Assembly: GCF_021155765.1 (NCBI RefSeq)
Contig: NC_060107.1
Span: 8,666,501-8,730,500, forward strand
DNA length: 64,000 nucleotides
DNA from: Diprion similis
Lineage: Eukaryota; Arthropoda; Insecta; Hymenoptera; Diprionidae
Reading direction: 5' to 3'
How positions within the stretch are numbered: the first letter of the stretch is position 1; each line of letters opens with the position of its first letter. Of the stretch, positions 1 to 15,278 are shown in pieces. The position numbers were made by a program, and so were the translations under genes. The notes beneath the pieces are model-generated. The model had not been told where the DNA came from, did not search any database, and saw only the letters and a program-made list of their open reading frames with translations.

Positions 1-3000
1 TGGAAAACACAGCGAAAATAGCGTAGCATCAACAGCAGAAAAATGGCGATCAAAATTTTTCGTTTTTTAGCTGTAACTTTTTAGCTGTTGCTCGCAGCGT
101 ATTGGGACTGCGCTCAATCGATTTCTCTTGCAAAATTACGTCGGAATAGTGCCTCATTAAATTGATTGCTGCACTTTTCAAAATCGTCAAAATTTTCGCC
201 AAAAATCCAAAGGGGTTAGCCTTACTTTTTTGCTCATTTTCGGAGCAAAAAATTCTTCGTCCTGGAATCGATTCGTACGACCATTTCTAGACTAATTCGA
301 CCACCAGGAACTTGGAAAACACGGCGAAAATAGCGTGGCATCAACAGCAGAGAAATGGCGATCAAAATTTTTCGTTTTTTAGCTGTAACTTTTTAGCTGT
401 TGCTCGCAGCGTATTGGGACTGCGCTCAATCGATTTCTCTTGCAAAATTACGTCGGAATAGTGCCTCATTAAATCGATTGCAGCACTTTTCAAAATCGTC
501 GAAATTTTCGGCAAAAATCCAAAGGGGTTAGCCTTACTATTTGCTCATTTTCGGAGCAAAAAATTCTTCGTCCTGGAATCGATTCGTACGACCATTTCTA
601 GACTAATTGGACCACGAGGAACTCAGAAAACGCGGTAAAAATAGCGTAGGATCAACAGCAGAGAAATGACGATCAAAATCCTTTGTTTTTTCGCTGTAAC
701 TTTCCAGCTGTTGCTCGCAGCGTATTGGGACTGCGCCTACTCGATTCCTCTCGCAAAATTACGTCGGAATAGCGCCTTTTTAAATCGATTGCAGCACTTT
801 TCAAAATCGTCGAAATTTTCGCCAAAAATCCAAAGGGGTTAGCCTTACTTTTTTGCTCATTTTCGGAGCAAAAAATACTTCGTCCTGGAATCGATTCGTA
901 CGACCATTTCTAGACTAATTCGACCACCAGGAACTTGGAAAACACGGCGAAAATAGCGTAGCATCAACAGCAGAGAAATGGCGATCAAAATTTTTCGTTT
1001 TTCAGCTGTAACTTTTTAGCTGTTGCTCGCAGCGTATTGGGACTGCGCTCAATCGATTTCTCTTGCAAAATTACGCCGGAATAGTGCCTCATTAAATTGA
1101 TTGCAGCACTTTCCAAAATCGTCAAAATTTTCGCCAAAAATCCAAAGGGGTTAGCCTTACTTTTTTGCTCATTTTCGGAGCAAAAAATTCTTCGTCCTGG
1201 AATCGATTCGTACGACCATTTCTAGACTAATTCGACCACCAGGAACTTGGAAAACACAGCGAAAATAGCGTAGCATCAACAGCAGAAAAATGGCGATCAA
1301 AATTTTTCGTTTTTTAGCTGTAACTTTTTAGCTGTTGCTCGCAGCGTATTGGGACTGCGCTCAATCGATTTCTCTTGCAAAATTACGTCGGAATAGTGCC
1401 TCATTAAATTGATTGCTGCACTTTTCAAAATCGTCAAAATTTTCGCCAAAAATCCAAAGGGGTTAGCCTTACTTTTTTGCTCATTTTCGGAGCAAAAAAT
1501 TCTTCGTCCTGGAATCGATTCGTACGACCATTTCTAGACTAATTCGACCACCAGGAACTTGGAAAACACGGCGAAAATAGCGTGGCATCAACAGCAGAGA
1601 AATGGCGATCAAAATTTTTCGTTTTTTAGCTGTAACTTTTTAGCTGTTGCTCGCAGCGTATTGGGACTGCGCCTAATCGATTTCTCTTGCAAAATCACGT
1701 CGGAATAGTGCCTCATTAATACGATTGCAGCACTTTTCAAAATCGTCGAAATTTTCGCCAAAAATCCAAAGGGGTTAGCCTTACTTTTTTGCTCATTTTC
1801 AGAGCGAAAAATTCTTCGTCTTGGAATCGATTTGTACGACCATTTCTAGACTAATTGGACCACGAGGAACTCAGAAAACGCGGTGAAAATAGCGTAGGAT
1901 CAACAGCAGAGAAATGACGATCAAAATCCTTCGTTTTTTCGCTGTAACTTTCCAGCTGTTGCTCGCAGCGTATTGGGACTGCGCTTAATCGATTTCTCTC
2001 GCAAAATTACGTCGGAATAGTGCCTCATTAAATCGATTGCAGCACTTTTCAAAATCGTCGAAATTTTCGCCAAAAATCCAAAGGGGTTAGCCTTACTTTT
2101 TTGCTCATTTTCGGAGCAAAAAATTCTTCGTCCTGGAATCGATTCGTACGACCATTTCTAGACTAATTCGACCACCAGGAACTTGGAAAACACGGCGAAA
2201 ATAGCGTGGCATCAACAGCAGAGAAATGGCGATCAAAATTTTTCGTTTTTTAGCTGTAACTTTTTAGCTGTTGCTCGCAACGTATTGGGACTGCGCCTAA
2301 TCGATTTCTCTTGCAAAATTACGTCGGAATAGTGCCTTATTAAATCGATTGCAGCACTTTTCAAAATCGTCGAAATTTTTGCCAAAAATCCAAAGGGGTT
2401 AGCCTTACTTTTTTGCTCATTTTCGGAGCAAAAAATTCTTCGTCCTGGAATCGATTCGTACGACCATTTCTAGACTAATTGGACCACGAGGAACTCAGAA
2501 AACGCGGTAAAAATAGCGTAGGATCAACAGCAGAGAAATGGCGATCAAAATTTTTCGTTTTTTAGCTGTAACTTTTAAGCTGTTGCTCGCAGCGTATTGG
2601 GACTGCGCTCAATCGATTTCTCTTGCAAAATTACGTCGGAATAGTGCCTCATTAAATCGATTGCAGCACTTTTCAAAATCGTCGAAATTTTCGGCAAAAA
2701 TCCAAAGGGGTTAGCCTTACTTTTTTGCTCATTTCCGGAGCAAAAAATACTTCGTCCTGGAATCGATTCGTACGACCATTTCTAGACTAATTGGACCACG
2801 AGGAACTCAGAAAACGCGGTAAAAATAGCGTAGGATCAACAGCAGAGAAATGACGATCAAAATTCTTCGTTTTTTCGCTGTAACTTTCCAGCTGTTGCTC
2901 GCAGCGTATTGGGACTGCGCTTAATCGATTTCTCTTGCAAAATTACGTCGGAATAGTGCCTCATTAGATCGATTGCAGCAGTTCTCAAAATCGTCGAAAT

Positions 3001-4674
3001 TTTCGCCAAAAATCCAAAGGGGTTAGCCTTACTTTTTTGCTCATTTTCGGAGCAAAAAATTCTTCGTCCTGGAATCGATTCGTACGACCATTTCTAGACT
3101 AATTCGACCACCAGGAACTTGGAAAACACGGCGAAAATAGCGTGGCATCAACAGCAGAGAAATGGCGATCAAAATTTTTCGTTTTTTAGCTGTAACTTTT
3201 TAGCTGTTGCTCGCAGCGTATTGGGACTGCGCTTAATCGATTTCTCTTGCAAAATCACGTCGGAATAGTGCCTCATTAATACGATTGCAGCACTTTTCAA
3301 AATCGTCGAAATTTTCGCCAAAAATCCAAAGGGGTTAGCCTTACTTTTTTGCTCATTTTCAGAGCAAAAAATTCTTCGTCTTGGAATCGATTTGTACGAC
3401 CATTTCTAGACTAATTGGACCACGAGGAACTCAGAAAACGCGGTGGAAATAGCGTAGGATCAACAGCAGAGAAATGACGATCAAAATCCTTCGTTTTTTC
3501 GCTGTAACTTTCCAGCTGTTGCTCGCAGCGTATTGGGACTGCGCTTAATCGATTTCTCTTGCAAAATTACGTCGGAATAGTGCCTCATTAGATCGATTGC
3601 AGCAGTTCTCAAAATCGTCGAAATTTTCGCCAAAAATCCAAAGGGGTTAGCCTTACTTTTTTGCTCATTTTCGGAGCAAAAAATTCTTCGTCCTGGAATC
3701 GATTCGTACGACCATTTCTAGACTAATTCGACCACCAGGAACTTGGAAAACACGGCGAAAATAGCGTGGCATCAACAGCAGAGAAATGGCGATCAAAATT
3801 TTTCGTTTTTTAGCTGTAACTTTTTAGCTGTTGCTCGCAGCGTATTGGGACTGCGCTTAATCGATTTCTCTTGCAAAATCACGTCGGAATAGTGCCTCAT
3901 TAATACGATTGCAGCACTTTTCAAAATCGTCGAAATTTTCGCCAAAAATCCAAAGGGGTTAGCCTTACTTTTTTGCTCATTTTCAGAGCGAAAAATTCTT
4001 CGTCTTGGAATCGATTTGTACGACCATTTCTAGACTAATTGGACCACGAGGAACTCAGAAAACGCGGTGGAAATAGCGTAGGATCAACAGCAGAGAAATG
4101 ACGATCAAAATCCTTCGTTTTTTCGCTGTAACTTTCCAGCTGTTGCTCGCAGCGTATTGGGACTGCGCTTAATCGATTTCTCTCGCGAAATTACGTCGGA
4201 ATAGTGCCTCATTAAATCGATTGCAGCACTTTTCAAAATCGTCGAAATTTTCGCCAAAAATCCAAAGGGGTTAGCCTTACTTTTTTGCTCATTTTCGGAG
4301 CAAAAAATTCTTCGTCCTGGAATCGATTCGTACGACCATTTCTAGACTAATTCGACCACCAGGAACTTGGAAAACACGGCGAAAATAGCGTGGCATCAAC
4401 AGCAGAGAAATGGCGATCAAAATTTTTCGTTTTTTAGCTGTAACTTTTTAGCTGTTGCTCGCAGCGTATTGGGACTGCGCTTAATCGATTTCTCTTGCAA
4501 AATCACGTCGGAATAGTGCCTCATTAATACGATTGCAGCACTTTTCAAAATCGTCGAAATTTTCGCCAAAAATCCAAAGGGGTTAGCCTTACTTTTTTGC
4601 TCATTTTCGGAGCATAAAATTCTTCGTCCTGGAATCGATTCGTACGACCATTTCTAGACTAATTGGACCACGAG

Positions 4675-7600
4675 GAACTCAGAAAACGCGGTAAAAATAG
4701 CGTGGGATCAACAGCAGAGAAATGACGATCAAAATCCTTCGTTTTTTCGCTGTAACTTTCCAGCTGTTGCTCGCAGCGTATTGGGACTGCGCTTAATCGA
4801 TTTCTCTTGCAAAATTACGTCGGAATAGCGCCTCAGTGAATCGATTGCAGCACTTCTCAAAATCGTCAAAATTTTCGCCAAAAATCCAAAGGGGTTAGCC
4901 TTACTTTTTTGCTCATTTTCAGAGCGAAAAATTCTTCGTCTTGGAATCGATTTGTACGACCATTTCTAGACTAATTGGACCACGAGGAACTCAGAAAACG
5001 CGGTGAAAATAGCGTAGGATCAACAGCAGAGAAATGACGATCAAAATCCTTCGTTTTTTCGCTGTAACTTTCCAGCTGTTGCTCGCAGCGTATTGGGACT
5101 GCGCTTAATCGATTTCTCTCGCAAAATTACGTCGGAATAGTGCCTCATTAGATCGATTGCAGCACTTTTCAAAATCGTCGAAATTTTCGCCAAAAATCCA
5201 AAGGGGTTAGCCTTACTTTTTTGCTCATTTTCGGAGCAAAAAATTCTTCGTCCTGGAATCGATTCGTACGACCATTTCTAGACTAATTCGACCACCAGGA
5301 ACTTGGAAAACACGGCAAAAATAGCGTGGCATCAACAGCAGAGAAATGACGATCAAAATTTTTCGTTTTTTAGCTGTAACTTTTTAGCTGTTGCTCGCAG
5401 CGTATTGGGACTGCGCCTAATCGATTTCTCTTGCAAAATTACGTCGGAATAGTGCCTCATTAAATCGATTGCAGCACTTTTAAAAATCGTCGAAATTTTC
5501 GCCAAAAATCCAAAGGGGTTAGCCTTACTTTTTTGCGCATTTTCGGAGCAAAAAATTCTTCGTCCTGGAATCGATTCGTACGACCATTTCTAGACTAATT
5601 CGACCACCAGGAACTTGGAAAACACGGCAAAAATAGCGTGGCATCAACAGCAGAGAAATGGCGATCAAAATTTTTCGTTTTTTAGCTGTAACTTTTTAGC
5701 TGTTGCTCGCAACGTATTGGGACTGCGCCTGATCGATTTCTCTTGCAAAATTACGTCGGAATAGTGCCTCATTAAATCGATTGCAGCACTTTTCAAAATC
5801 GTCGAAATTTTTGCCAAAAATCCAAAGGGGTTAGCCTTACTTTTTTGCTCATTTTCGGAGCAAAAAATTCTTCGTCCTGGAATCGATTCGTACGACCATT
5901 TCTAGACTAATTGGACCACGAGGAACTCAGAAAACGCGGTAAAAATAGCGTAGGATTAACAGCAGAGAAATGACGATCAAAATCCTTTGTTTTTTCGCTG
6001 TAACTTTCCAGCTGTTGCTCGCAGCGTATTGGGACTGCGCCTACTCGATTCCTCTCGCAAAATTACGTCGGAATAGCGCCTTTTTAAATCGATTGCAGCA
6101 CTTTTCAAAATCGTCGAAATTTTCGCCAAAAATCCAAAGGGGTTAGCCTTACTTTTTTGCTCATTTTCGGAGCAAAAAATACTTCGTCCTGGAATCGATT
6201 CGTACGACCATTTCTAGACTAATTCGACCACCAGGAACTTGGAAAACACGGCGAAAATAGCGTAGCATCAACAGCAGAGAAATGGCGATCAAAATTTTTC
6301 GTTTTCCAGCTGTAACTTTTTAGCTGTTGCTCGCAGCGTATTGGGACTGCGCTCAATCGATTTCTCTTGCAAAATTACGTCGGAATAGTGCCTCATTAAA
6401 TTGATTGCAGCACTTTTCAAAATCGTCAAAATTTTCGCCAAAAATCCAAAGGGGTTAGCCTTACTTTTTTGCTCATTTCCGGAGCAAAAAATTCTTCGTC
6501 CTGGAATCGATTCGTACGACCATTTCTAGACTAATTCGACCACCAGGAACTTGGAAAACACGGCGAAAATAGCGTAGCATCAACAGCAGAAAAATGGCGA
6601 TCAAAATTTTTCGTTTTTTAGCTGTAACTTTTTAGCTGTTGCTCGCAGCGTATTGGGACTGCGCTCAATCGATTTCTCTTGCAAAATTACGTCGGAATAG
6701 TGCCTCATTAAATCGATTGCAGCACTTTTCAAAATCGTCGAAATTTTCGGCAAAAATCCAAAGGGGTTAGCCTTACTTTTTTGCTCATTTTCGGAGCAAA
6801 AAATACTTCGTCCTGGAATCGATTCGTACGACCATTTCTAGACTAATTGGACCACGAGGAACTCAGAAAACGCGGTAAAAATAGCGTAGGATCAACAGCA
6901 GAGAAATGACGATCAAAATTCTTCGTTTTTTCGCTGTAACTTTCCAGCTGTTGCTCGCAGCGTATTGGGACTGCGCTTAATCGATTTCTCTTGCAAAATT
7001 ACGTCGGAATAGTGCCTCATTAGATCGATTGCAGCACTTTTCAAAATCGTCGAAATTTTCGCCAAAAATCCAAAGGGGTTAGCCTTACTTTTTTGCTCAT
7101 TTTCGGAGCAAAAAATTCTTCGTCCTGGAATCGATTCGTACGACCATTTCTAGACTAATTCGACCACCAGGAACTTGGAAAACACGGCAAAAATAGCGTG
7201 GCATCAACAGCAGAGAAATGGCGATCAAAATTTTTCGTTTTTTAGCTGTAACTTTTTAGCTGTTGCTCGCAGCGTATTGGGACTGCGCTTAATCGATTTC
7301 TCTTGCAAAATCACGTCGGAATAGTGCCTCATTAATACGATTGCAGCACTTTTCAAAATCGTCGAAATTTTCGCCAAAAATCCAAAGGGGTTAGCCTTAC
7401 TTTTTTGCTCATTTTCAGAGCGAGAAATTCTTCGTCTTGGAATCGATTTGTACGACCATTTCTAGACTAATTGGACCACGAGGAACTCAGAAAACGCGGT
7501 GAAAATAGCGTAGGATCAACAGCAGAGAAATGACGATCAAAATCCTTCGTTTTTTCGCTGTAACTTTCCAGCTGTTGCTCGCAGCGTATTGGGACTGCGC

Positions 7601-10600
7601 TTAATCGATTTCTCTCGCAAAATTACGTCGGAATAGTGCCTCATTAAATCGATTGCAGCACTTTTCAAAATCGTCGAAATTTTCGCCAAAAATCCAAAGG
7701 GGTTAGCCTTACTTTTTTGCTCATTTTCGGAGCAAAAAATTCTTCGTCCTGGAATCGATTGGTACGACCATTTCTAGACTAATTCGACCACCAGGAACTT
7801 GGAAAACACGGCGAAAATAGCGTGGCATCAACAGCAGAGAAATGGCGATCAAAATTTTTCGTTTTTTAGCTGTAACTTTTTAGCTGTTGCTCGCAACGTA
7901 TTGGGACTGCGCCTAATCGATTTCTCTTGCAAAATTACGTCGGAATAGTGCCTCATTAAATCGATTGCAGCACTTGTCAAAATCGTCGAAATTTTTGCCA
8001 AAAATCCAAAGGGGTTAGCCTTACTTTTTTGCTCATTTTCGGAGCAAAAAATTCTTCGTCCTGGAATCGATTCGTACGACCATTTCTAGACTAATTGGAC
8101 CACGAGGAACTCAGAAAACGCGGTAAAAATAGCGTAGGATCAACAGCAGAGAAATGACGATCAAAATCCTTCGTTTTTTCGCTGTAACTTTCCAGCTGTT
8201 GCTTGCAGCGTATTGGGACTGCGCCTACTCGATTTCTCTCGCAAAATTACGTCGGAATAGCGCCTCATTAAATCGATTGCAGCACTTTTGAAAATCGTCG
8301 AAATTTTCGCCAAAAATCCAAAGGGGTTAGCCTTACTTTTTTGCTCATTTTCGGAGCAAAAAATACTTCGTCCTGGAATCGATTCGTACGACCATTTCTA
8401 GACTAATTCGACCACCAGGAACTTGGAAAACACGGCGAAAATAGCGTAGCATCAACAGCAGAGAAATGGCGATCAAAATTTTTCGTTTTTTAGCTGTAAC
8501 TTTTAAGCTGTTGCTCGCAGCGTATTGGGACTGCGCTCAATCGATTTCTCTTGCAAAATTACGTCGGAATAGTGCCTCATTAAATCGATTGCAGCACTTT
8601 TCAAAATCGTCGAAATTTTCGGCAAAAATCCAAAGGGGTTAGCCTTACTTTTTTGCTCATTTTCGGAGCAAAAAATACTTCGTCCTGGAATCGATTCGTA
8701 CGACCATTTCTAGACTAATTGGACCACGAGGAACTCAGAAAACGCGGTAAAAATAGCGTAGGATCAACAGCAGAGAAATGACGATCAAAATTCTTCGTTT
8801 TTTCGCTGTAACTTTCCAGCTGTTGCTCGCAGCGTATTGGGACTGCGCTTAATCGATTTCTCTTGCAAAATTACGTCGGAATAGTGCCTCATTAGATCGA
8901 TTGCAGCACTTTTCAAAATCGTCGAAATTTTCGCCAAAAATCCAAAGGGGTTAGCCTTACTTTTTTGCTCATTTTCGGAGCAAAAAATTCTTCGTCCTGG
9001 AATCGATTCGTACGACCATTTCTAGACTAATTCGACCACCAGGAACTTGGAAAACACGGCAAAAATAGCGTGGCATCAACAGCAGAGAAATGGCGATCAA
9101 AATTTTTCGTTTTTTAGCTGTAACTTTTTAGCTGTTGCTCGCAGCGTATTGGGACTGCGCTTAATCGATTTCTCTTGCAAAATCACGTCGGAATAGTGCC
9201 TCATTAATACGATTGCAGCACTTTTCAAAATCGTCGAAATTTTCGCCAAAAATCCAAAGGGGTTAGCCTTACTTTTTTGCTCATTTTCAGAGCGAAAAAT
9301 TCTTCGTCTTGGAATCGATTTGTACGACCATTTCTAGACTAATTGGACCACGAGGAACTCAGAAAACGCGGTGAAAATAGCGTAGGATCAACAGCAGAGA
9401 AATGACGATCAAAATCCTTCGTTTTTTCGCTGTAACTTTCCAGCTGTTGCTCGCAGCGTATTGGGACTGCGCTTAATCGATTTCTCTCGCAAAATTACGT
9501 CGGAATAGTGCCTCATTAAATCGATTGCAGCACTTTTCAAAATCGTCGAAATTTTCGCCAAAAATCCAAAGGGGTTAGCCTTACTTTTTTGCTCATTTTC
9601 GGAGCAAAAAATTCTTCGTCCTGGAATCGATTCGTACGACCATTTCTAGACTAATTCGACCACCAGGAACTTGGAAAACACGGCGAAAATAGCGTGGCAT
9701 CAACAGCAGAGAAATGGCGATCAAAATTTTTCGTTTTTTAGCTGTAACTTTTTAGCTGTTGCTCGCAACGTATTGGGACTGCGCCTAATCGATTTCTCTT
9801 GCAAAATTACGTCGGAATAGTGCCTCATTAAATCGATTGCAGCACTTTTCAAAATCGTCGAAATTTTTGCCAAAAATCCAAAGGGGTTAGCCTTACTTTT
9901 TTGCTCATTTTCGGAGCAAAAAATTCTTCGTCCTGGAATCGATTCGTACGACCATTTCTAGACTAATTGGACCACGAGGAACTCAGAAAACGCGGTAAAA
10001 ATAGCGTAGGATCAACAGCAGAGAAATGACGATCAAAATCCTTCGTTTTTTCGCTGTAACTTTCCAGCTGTTGCTTGCAGCGTATTGGGACTGCGCCTAC
10101 TCGATTTCTCTCGCAAAATTACGTCGGAATAGCGCCTCATTAAATCGATTGCAGCACTTTTGAAAATCGTCGAAATTTTCGCCAAAAATCCAAAGGGGTT
10201 AGCCTTACTTTTTTGCTCATTATCGGAGCAAAAAATACTTCGTCCTGGAATCGATTCGTACGACCATTTTAGACTAATTCGACCACCAGGAACTTGGAAA
10301 ACACGGCGAAAATAGCGTAGCATCAACAGCAGAGAAATGGCGATCAAAATTTTTCGTTTTTTAGCTGTAACTTTTAAGCTGTTGCTCGCAGCGTATTGGG
10401 ACTGCGCTCAATCGATTTCTCTTGCAAAATTACGTCGGAATAGTGCCTCATTAAATCGATTGCAGCACTTTTCAAAATCGTCGAAATTTTCGGCAAAAAT
10501 CCAAAGGGGTTAGCCTTACTTTTTGGCTCATTTTCGGAGCAAAAAATTCTTCGTTCTGGAATCGATTCGTACGACCATTTCTAGACTAATTCGACCACCA

Positions 10601-12783
10601 GGAACTTGGAAAACACGGCGAAAATAGCGTAGCATCAACAGCAGAGAAATGGCGATCAAAATTTTTCGTTTTTTAGCTGTAACTTTTTAGCTGTTGCTCG
10701 CAACGTATTGGGACTGCGCTTAATCGATTTCTCTTGCAAAATTACGTCGGAATAGTGCCTCATTAAATCGATTGCAGCACTTTTCAGAATCGTCAAAATT
10801 TTCGCCAAAAATCCAGAGGGGTTAGCCTTACTTTTTTGCTCATTTTCGGAGCAAAAAATTCTTCGTCCTGGAATCGATTTGCACGACCATTTCTAGACTA
10901 ATTGGACCACGAGGAACTCAGAAAACGCGGTAAAAATAGCGTAGGATCAACAGCAGAGAAATGACGATCAAAATCCTTCGTTTTTTCGCTGTAACTTTCC
11001 AGCTGTTGCTCGCAGCGTATTGGGACTGCGCTCAATCGATTTCTCTTGCAAAATTACGTCGGAATAGCGCCTCAGTGAATCGATTGCAGCACTTCTCAAA
11101 ATCGTCAAAATTTTCGCCAAAAATCCAAAGGGGTTAGCCTTACTTTTTTGCTCATTTTCAGAGCGAAAAATTCTTCGTCTTGGAATCGATTTGTACGACC
11201 ATTTCTAGACTAATTCGACCACCAGGAACTTGGAAAACACGGCAAAAATAGCGTGGCATCAACAGCAGAGAAATGACGATCAAAATTTTTCGTTTTTTAG
11301 CTGTAACTTTTTAGCTGTTGCTCGCAGCGTATTGGGACTGCGCCTAATCGATTTCTCTTGCAAAATTACGTCGGAATAGTGCCTCATTAAATCGATTGCA
11401 GCACTTTTAAAAATCGTCGAAATTTTCGCCAAAAATCCAAAGGGGTTAGCCTTACTTTTTTGCGCATTTTCGGAGCAAAAAATTCTTCGTCCTGGAATCG
11501 ATTCGTACGACCATTTCTAGACTAATTCGACCACCAGGAACTTGGAAAACACGGCAAAAATAGCGTGGCATCAACAGCAGAGAAAAGGCGATCAAAATTT
11601 TTCGTTTTTTAGCTGTAACTTTTTAGCTGTTGCTCGCAACGTATTGGGACTGCGCCTAATCGATTTCTCTTGCAAAATTACGTCGGAATAGTGCCTTATT
11701 AAATCGATTGCAGCACTTTTCAAAATCGTCGAAATTTTTGCCAAAAATCCAAAGGGGTTAGCCTTACTTTTTTGCTCATTTTCGGAGCAAAAAATTCTTC
11801 GTCCTGGAATCGATTCGTACGACCATTTCTAGACTAATTGGACCACAAGGAACTCAGAAAACGCGGTAAAAATAGCGTAGGATCAACAGCAGAGAAATGA
11901 CGATCAAAATCCTTTGTTTTTTCGCTGTAACTTTCCAGCTGTTGCTCGCAGCGTATTGGGACTGCGCCTACTCGATTCCTCTCGCAAAATTACGTCGGAA
12001 TAGCGCCTTTTTAAATCGATTGCAGCACTTTTCAAAATCGTCGAAATTTTCGCCAAAAATCCAAAGGGGTTAGCCTTACTTTTTTGCTCATTTTCGGAGC
12101 AAAAAATACTTCGTCCTGGAATCGATTCGTACGACCATTTCTAGACTAATTCGACCACCAGGAACTTGGAAAACACGGCGAAAATAGCGTAGCATCAACA
12201 GCAGAGAAATGGCGATCAAAATTTTTCGTTTTTCAGCTGTAACTTTTTAGCTGTTGCTCGCAGCGTATTGGGACTGCGCTCAATCGATTTCTCTTGCAAA
12301 ATTACGTCGGAATAGTGCCTCATTAAATCGATTGCAGCACTTTTCAAAATCGTCAAAATTTTCGCCAAAAATCCAAAGGGGTTAGCCTTACTTTTTTGCT
12401 CATTTTCGGAGCAAAAAATTCTTCGTCCTGGAATCGATTCGTACGACCATTTCTAGACTAATTCGACCACCAGGAACTTGGAAAACACGGCGAAAATAGC
12501 GTAGCATCAACAGCAGAAAAATGGCGATCAAAATTTCTCGTTTTTTAGCTGTAACTTTTTAGCTGTTGCTCGCAGCGTATTGGGACTGCGCTCAATCGAT
12601 TTCTCTTGCAAAATTACGTCGGAATAGTGCCTCATTAAATTGATTGCTGCACTTTTCAAAATCGTCAAAATTTTCGCCAAAAATCCAAAGGGGTTAGCCT
12701 TACTTTTTTGCTCATTTTCGGAGCAAAAAATTCTTCGTCCTGGAATCGATTCGTACGACCATTTCTAGACTAATTCGACCACC
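4675..12783. repeat. Long-range satellite duplication, about 19-20 monomers apart
   Basis: Rare variants recur about 5.93 kb (19 units) apart: ttttttgcgcatttt near 5530 and 11457, cctactcgattcctctc near 6040 and 11968, and cagcagaaaaatggcg near 6582 and 12510. The cctcagtgaatcg variant near 4831 and 11071 is instead 20 units apart. One copy therefore gained or lost a monomer between the markers. A third relative of the block lies near 622-1557. Confidence 0.7.
6547..10599. repeat. Six-monomer higher-order repeat, about 1.87 kb, tandemly duplicated
   Basis: Private variants recur about 1870 bp (six monomers) apart: the agatcgattgcagcac variant near 7021 and 8891, ttaatacgattgcag near 7331 and 9201, and ttgcttgcagcg near 8201 and 10071. 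Most of this block alternates A and B monomers. This is a higher-order repeat created by multi-unit unequal exchange or amplification. Confidence 0.75.
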
Positions 12784-15278
12784 AGGAACTTGGAAAACAC
12801 GGCGAAAATAGCGTGGCATCAACAGCAGAGAAATGGCGATCAAAATTTTTCGTTTTTTAGCTGTAACTTTTTAGCTGTTGCTCGCAACGTATTGGGACTG
12901 CGCCTAATCGATTTCTCTTGCAAAATTACGTCGGAATAGTGCCTCATTAAATCGATTGCAGCACTTTTCAAAATCGTCGAAATTTTTGCCAAAAATCCAA
13001 AGGGGTTAGCCTTACTTTTTTGCTCATTTTCGGAGCAAAAAATTCTTTGTCCTGGAATCGATTCGTACGACCATTTCTAGACTAATTGGACCACGAGGAA
13101 CTCAGAAAACGCGGTAAAAATAGCGTAGGATCAACAGCAGAGAAATGACGATCAAAATCCTTCGTTTTTTCGCTGTAACTTTCCAGCTGTTGCTTGCAGC
13201 GTATTGGGACTGCGCCTACTCGATTTCTCTCGCAAAATTACGTCGGAATAGCGCCTCATTAAATCGATTGCAGCACTTTTCAAAATCGTCGAAATTTTCG
13301 GCAAAAATCCAAAGGGGTTAGCCTTGCTTTTTGGCTCATTTTCGGAGCAAAAAATTCTTCGTTCTGGAATCGATTCGTACGACCATTTCTAGACTAATTC
13401 GACCACCAGGAACTTGGAAAACACGGCGAAAATAGCGTAGCATCAACAGCAGAGAAATGGCGATCAAAATTTTTCGTTTTTTAGCTGTAACTTTTGAGCT
13501 GTTGCTCGCAGCGTATTGGGACTGCGCTCAATCGATTTCTTTTGCAAAATTACGTCGGAATAGTGCCTCATTAAATCGATTGCAGCACTTTTCAAAATCG
13601 TCGAAATTTTCGGCAAAAATCCAAAGGGGTTAGCCTTGCTTTTTGGCTCATTTTCGGAGCAAAAAATTCTTCGTTCTGGAATCGATTCGTACGACCATTT
13701 CTAGACTAATTCGACCACCAGGAACTTGGAAAACACGGCGAAAATAGCGTAGCATCAACAGCAGAGAAATGGCGATCAAAATTTTTCGTTTTTTAGCTGT
13801 AACTTTTTAGCTGTTGCTCGCAACGTATTGGGACTGCGCTTAATCGATTTCTCTTGCAAAATTACGTCGGAATAGTGCCTCATTAAATCGATTGCAGCAC
13901 TTTTCAGAATCGTCAAAATTTTCGCCAAAAATCCAGAGGGGTTAGCCTTACTTTTTTGCTCATTTTCGGAGCAAAAAATTCTTCGTCCTGGAATCGATTC
14001 GCACGACCATTTCTAGACTAATTGGACCACGAGGAACTCAGAAAACGCGGTAAAAATAGCGTAGGATCAACAGCAGAGAAATGACGATCAAAATCCTTCG
14101 TTTTTTCGCTGTAACTTTCCAGCTGTTGCTCGCAGCGTATTGGGACTGCGCTTAATCGATTTCTCTCGCAAAATTACGTTAGAATAGCGCTTTATTAAAT
14201 CGATTGCAGCACTTTCCAAAATCGTCGAAATTTCCGCCAAAAATCCAAAGGGGTTAGCCTTACTTTTTTGCTCATTTTCGGAGCCAAAAATTCTTCGTCC
14301 TGGAATCGATTCGTACGACCATTTCTAGACTAATTCGACCACCAGGAACTCAGAAAACGCGGTGAAAATAGCGTAGGATCAACAGCAGAGAAATGACGAT
14401 CAAAATCCTTCGTTTTTTCGCTGTAACTTTCCAGCTGTTGCTCGCAGCGTATTGGGACTGCGCTTAATCGATTTCTCTCGCAAAATTACGTCGGAATAGT
14501 GCCTCATTAAATCGATTGCAGCACTTTTCAAAATCGTCAAAATTTTCGCCAAAAATCCAAAGGGGTTAGCCTTACTTTTTTGCTCATTTGCGGAGCAAAA
14601 AATTCTTCGTCCTGGAATCGATTCGTACGACCATTTCTAGACTAATTGGACCACGAGGAACTCAGAAAACGCGGTAAAAGTAGCGTAGGATCAACAGCAG
14701 AGAAATTACGATCAAAATCCTTCGTTTTTTCGCTGTAACTTTCCAGCTGTTGCTCGCAGCGTATTGGGACTGCGCTTAATCGATTTCTCTCGCAAAATTA
14801 CGTCGGAATAGCGCCTCAGTAAATCGATTGCAGCACTTCTCAAAATCGTCGAAATTTTCGCCAAAAATCCAAAGGGGTTAGCCTTACTTTTTTGCTTATT
14901 TTCAGAGCGAAAAATTCTTCGTCTTGGAATCGATTTGTACGACCATTTCCAGACTAATTGGACCACGAGGAACTCAGAAAACGCGGTGAAAATAGCGTAG
15001 GATCAACAGCAGAGAAATGACGATCAAAATCCTTCGTTTTTTCGCTGTAACTTTCCAGCTGTTGCTCGCAGCGTATTGGGACTGCGCTTAATCGATTTCT
15101 CTCGCAAAATTACGTCGGAATAGTGCCTCATTAAATCGATTGCAGCACTTTTCAAAATCGTCAAAATTTTCGCCAAAAATCCAAAGGGGTTAGCCTTACT
15201 TTTTTGCTCATTTGCGGAGCAAAAAATTCTTCGTCCTGGAATCGATTCGTACGACCATTTCTAGACTAATTGGACCAC

